Shown here piece by piece: positions 7,368 to 7,767 of a DNA stretch of 7,767 bases. The stretch comes from Clostridia bacterium. GTDB lineage: Bacteria; Bacillota; Clostridia; Oscillospirales; Oscillospiraceae. A program made the position numbers and the translations under genes. The number at the start of each line of letters is the position of its first letter. Position 1 is the stretch's first letter. Below the pieces are notes generated by a model. The model was not told the origin of the DNA, did not search any database, and saw only the letters and a list, made by a program, of their open reading frames with translations. The stretch lies in contig QKDF01000228.1 of the NCBI GenBank assembly GCA_003245395.1, positions 1 through 7,767 of the forward strand. The letters are read 5' to 3'.

Positions 7368-7394
7368 TTAGCACTCCATCTTCCCGAGTGCTAA
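7368..7394 (-). promoter_or_regulatory. CIRCE operator (HrcA binding site)
   Basis: The element is the exact consensus TTAGCACTC, nine-base spacer, GAGTGCTAA, with perfectly inverted 9-bp arms. It begins five bases downstream of the -10 box and covers the predicted transcription start near 7392, so bound HrcA would block initiation. It also lies in the 5' leader RNA as a hairpin, which in relatives affects mRNA stability. It is the only full CIRCE in the window. Confidence 0.98.
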
Positions 7395-7398
7395 AGCG

Positions 7399-7427
7399 AG
7401 TTTACCACCCACGCCCACGATTGTCAA
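7399..7427 (-). promoter_or_regulatory. Sigma-A promoter of the hrcA-grpE-dnaK-dnaJ operon
   Basis: On the minus strand a perfect -35 box TTGACA (7427-7422) is followed by a 17-base spacer and the -10 box TAAACT (7404-7399). A TG one base upstream of the -10 gives an extended -10 form. The predicted start is near 7392, inside CIRCE, with a leader of about 59 bases before hrcA. This fits vegetative-sigma transcription controlled by repression rather than by a heat-shock sigma factor. Confidence 0.88.
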
Positions 7428-7618
7428 TGGATGGATATAAACATTTTGTAAACAACACACGCTGATCCGTATTGCCTGATCCAATTGTCCATTCGTATGA
7501 TTTTCTGCCGCATAACCAAGGCATATATCTGAAGGCATTTCAAGAATTTGAAGAAATATTTCGAAAATGTACCTTTATCTGTAACCGTTTTATGATATTT
7601 TTAATTATAATAAGTGAT
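7428..7618. other. AT-rich intergenic DNA without a gene
   Basis: This stretch upstream of the operon promoter is clearly richer in A and T than the genes to its left. It holds an imperfect tandem repeat with two CTGATCC copies 14 bases apart (7462-7468 and 7476-7482) and a 10-base palindrome GAAATATTTC (7553-7562). A perfect TATAAT on the minus strand (7609-7604) has only a weak -35 candidate, TTTGCA, 15 bases upstream. A minus-strand frame is open from 7540 to the right edge, but this part of it is AT-rich and lacks gene-like features. I see no RNA gene here. Confidence 0.5.
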
Positions 7619-7767
7619 CTAGCTTGCAAAATAGCGTCTTTTGCATTTTGAACAAAACTCCGGCGCATCATCTCTTTGAAAAGGCAACAACTCCAGTAAT
7701 CTGTACCCGGGTGATATTTAGTATACCAGCCCATTAAAAAGCCCAGTGCTAAACGGTAAACTATAGA
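7619..7767 (-). pseudogene. Possible decayed 3' end of a gene entering from the right edge
   Basis: On the minus strand one reading frame runs from the right edge to a TAG at 7619, interrupted by a TAA at 7718-7720. After that stop it reads like protein: an SPGYRLLELLPF stretch, then APEFCSKCKRRY with a CxxC pair (codons at 7652-7654 and 7643-7645), suggestive of a C-terminal zinc knuckle. Base composition turns sharply AT-rich just past 7619, which would fit the end of a coding region. A second frame is open from the edge down to 7540; its first ATG at 7734 has no ribosome binding site. Either a nonsense-mutated or frameshifted gene remnant, or chance. No family recognised. Confidence 0.2.

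Noticed and set aside
7625..7645. TGCAAAA/TTTTGCA stem-loop as a terminator
   Set aside because: The 7-bp stem has only two GC pairs and is not followed by a clean T-run on either strand.
7540..7734. A 64-codon minus-strand frame starting at the ATG at 7734
   Set aside because: No Shine-Dalgarno sequence precedes the ATG, the frame is open beyond it to the window edge, and its second half lies in strongly AT-rich DNA with no protein-like features.

Overview
The window is one long minus-strand gene cluster from a GC-rich, low-branching Firmicute. It is most likely a Clostridia member of the Oscillospiraceae/Ruminococcaceae type. The evidence is the gene order hrcA-grpE-dnaK-dnaJ behind a CIRCE operator, a DnaK with the short Gram-positive form of the ATPase domain, strong AGGAGGA ribosome binding sites, and sigma-A type promoter boxes. 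The exact genus cannot be read from the sequence. All convincing genes are on the minus strand, so transcription runs from right to left.

Right end (about 7395-7767): a sigma-A promoter with a perfect -35 box and a canonical CIRCE operator over the predicted start site control the operon. Further right is AT-rich DNA with no convincing intact gene. The last 150 bases may hold the damaged 3' end of a gene that enters from beyond the window.

Centre (2536-7333): hrcA (heat-shock repressor), grpE (nucleotide exchange factor), dnaK (Hsp70) and dnaJ (Hsp40) form the class I heat-shock operon. HrcA binds CIRCE and represses the operon; GrpE, DnaK and DnaJ form the folding machine. A strong 14-bp perfect hairpin of REP-like appearance lies between dnaK and dnaJ.

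Left part (161-2527): three further genes follow in the same direction. They are a PHP-family histidinol-phosphatase-like hydrolase that abuts dnaJ, an RpiB-type sugar-phosphate isomerase, and a membrane-anchored DUF4015-type glycosidase-like protein. The isomerase pair appears to have its own internal promoter, so it may be expressed without heat shock. The DUF4015-like protein seems to have lost acidic residues that I recall as conserved in its family. A GC-rich stem-loop at 17-42 probably ends the transcription unit.

Most of the window is a standard chaperone operon. I see no new defence, mobile or RNA-guided system. The points worth a second look are the operon tail, the degenerate glycosidase-like protein, the dnaK-dnaJ palindrome, the internal promoter and the unexplained right edge.
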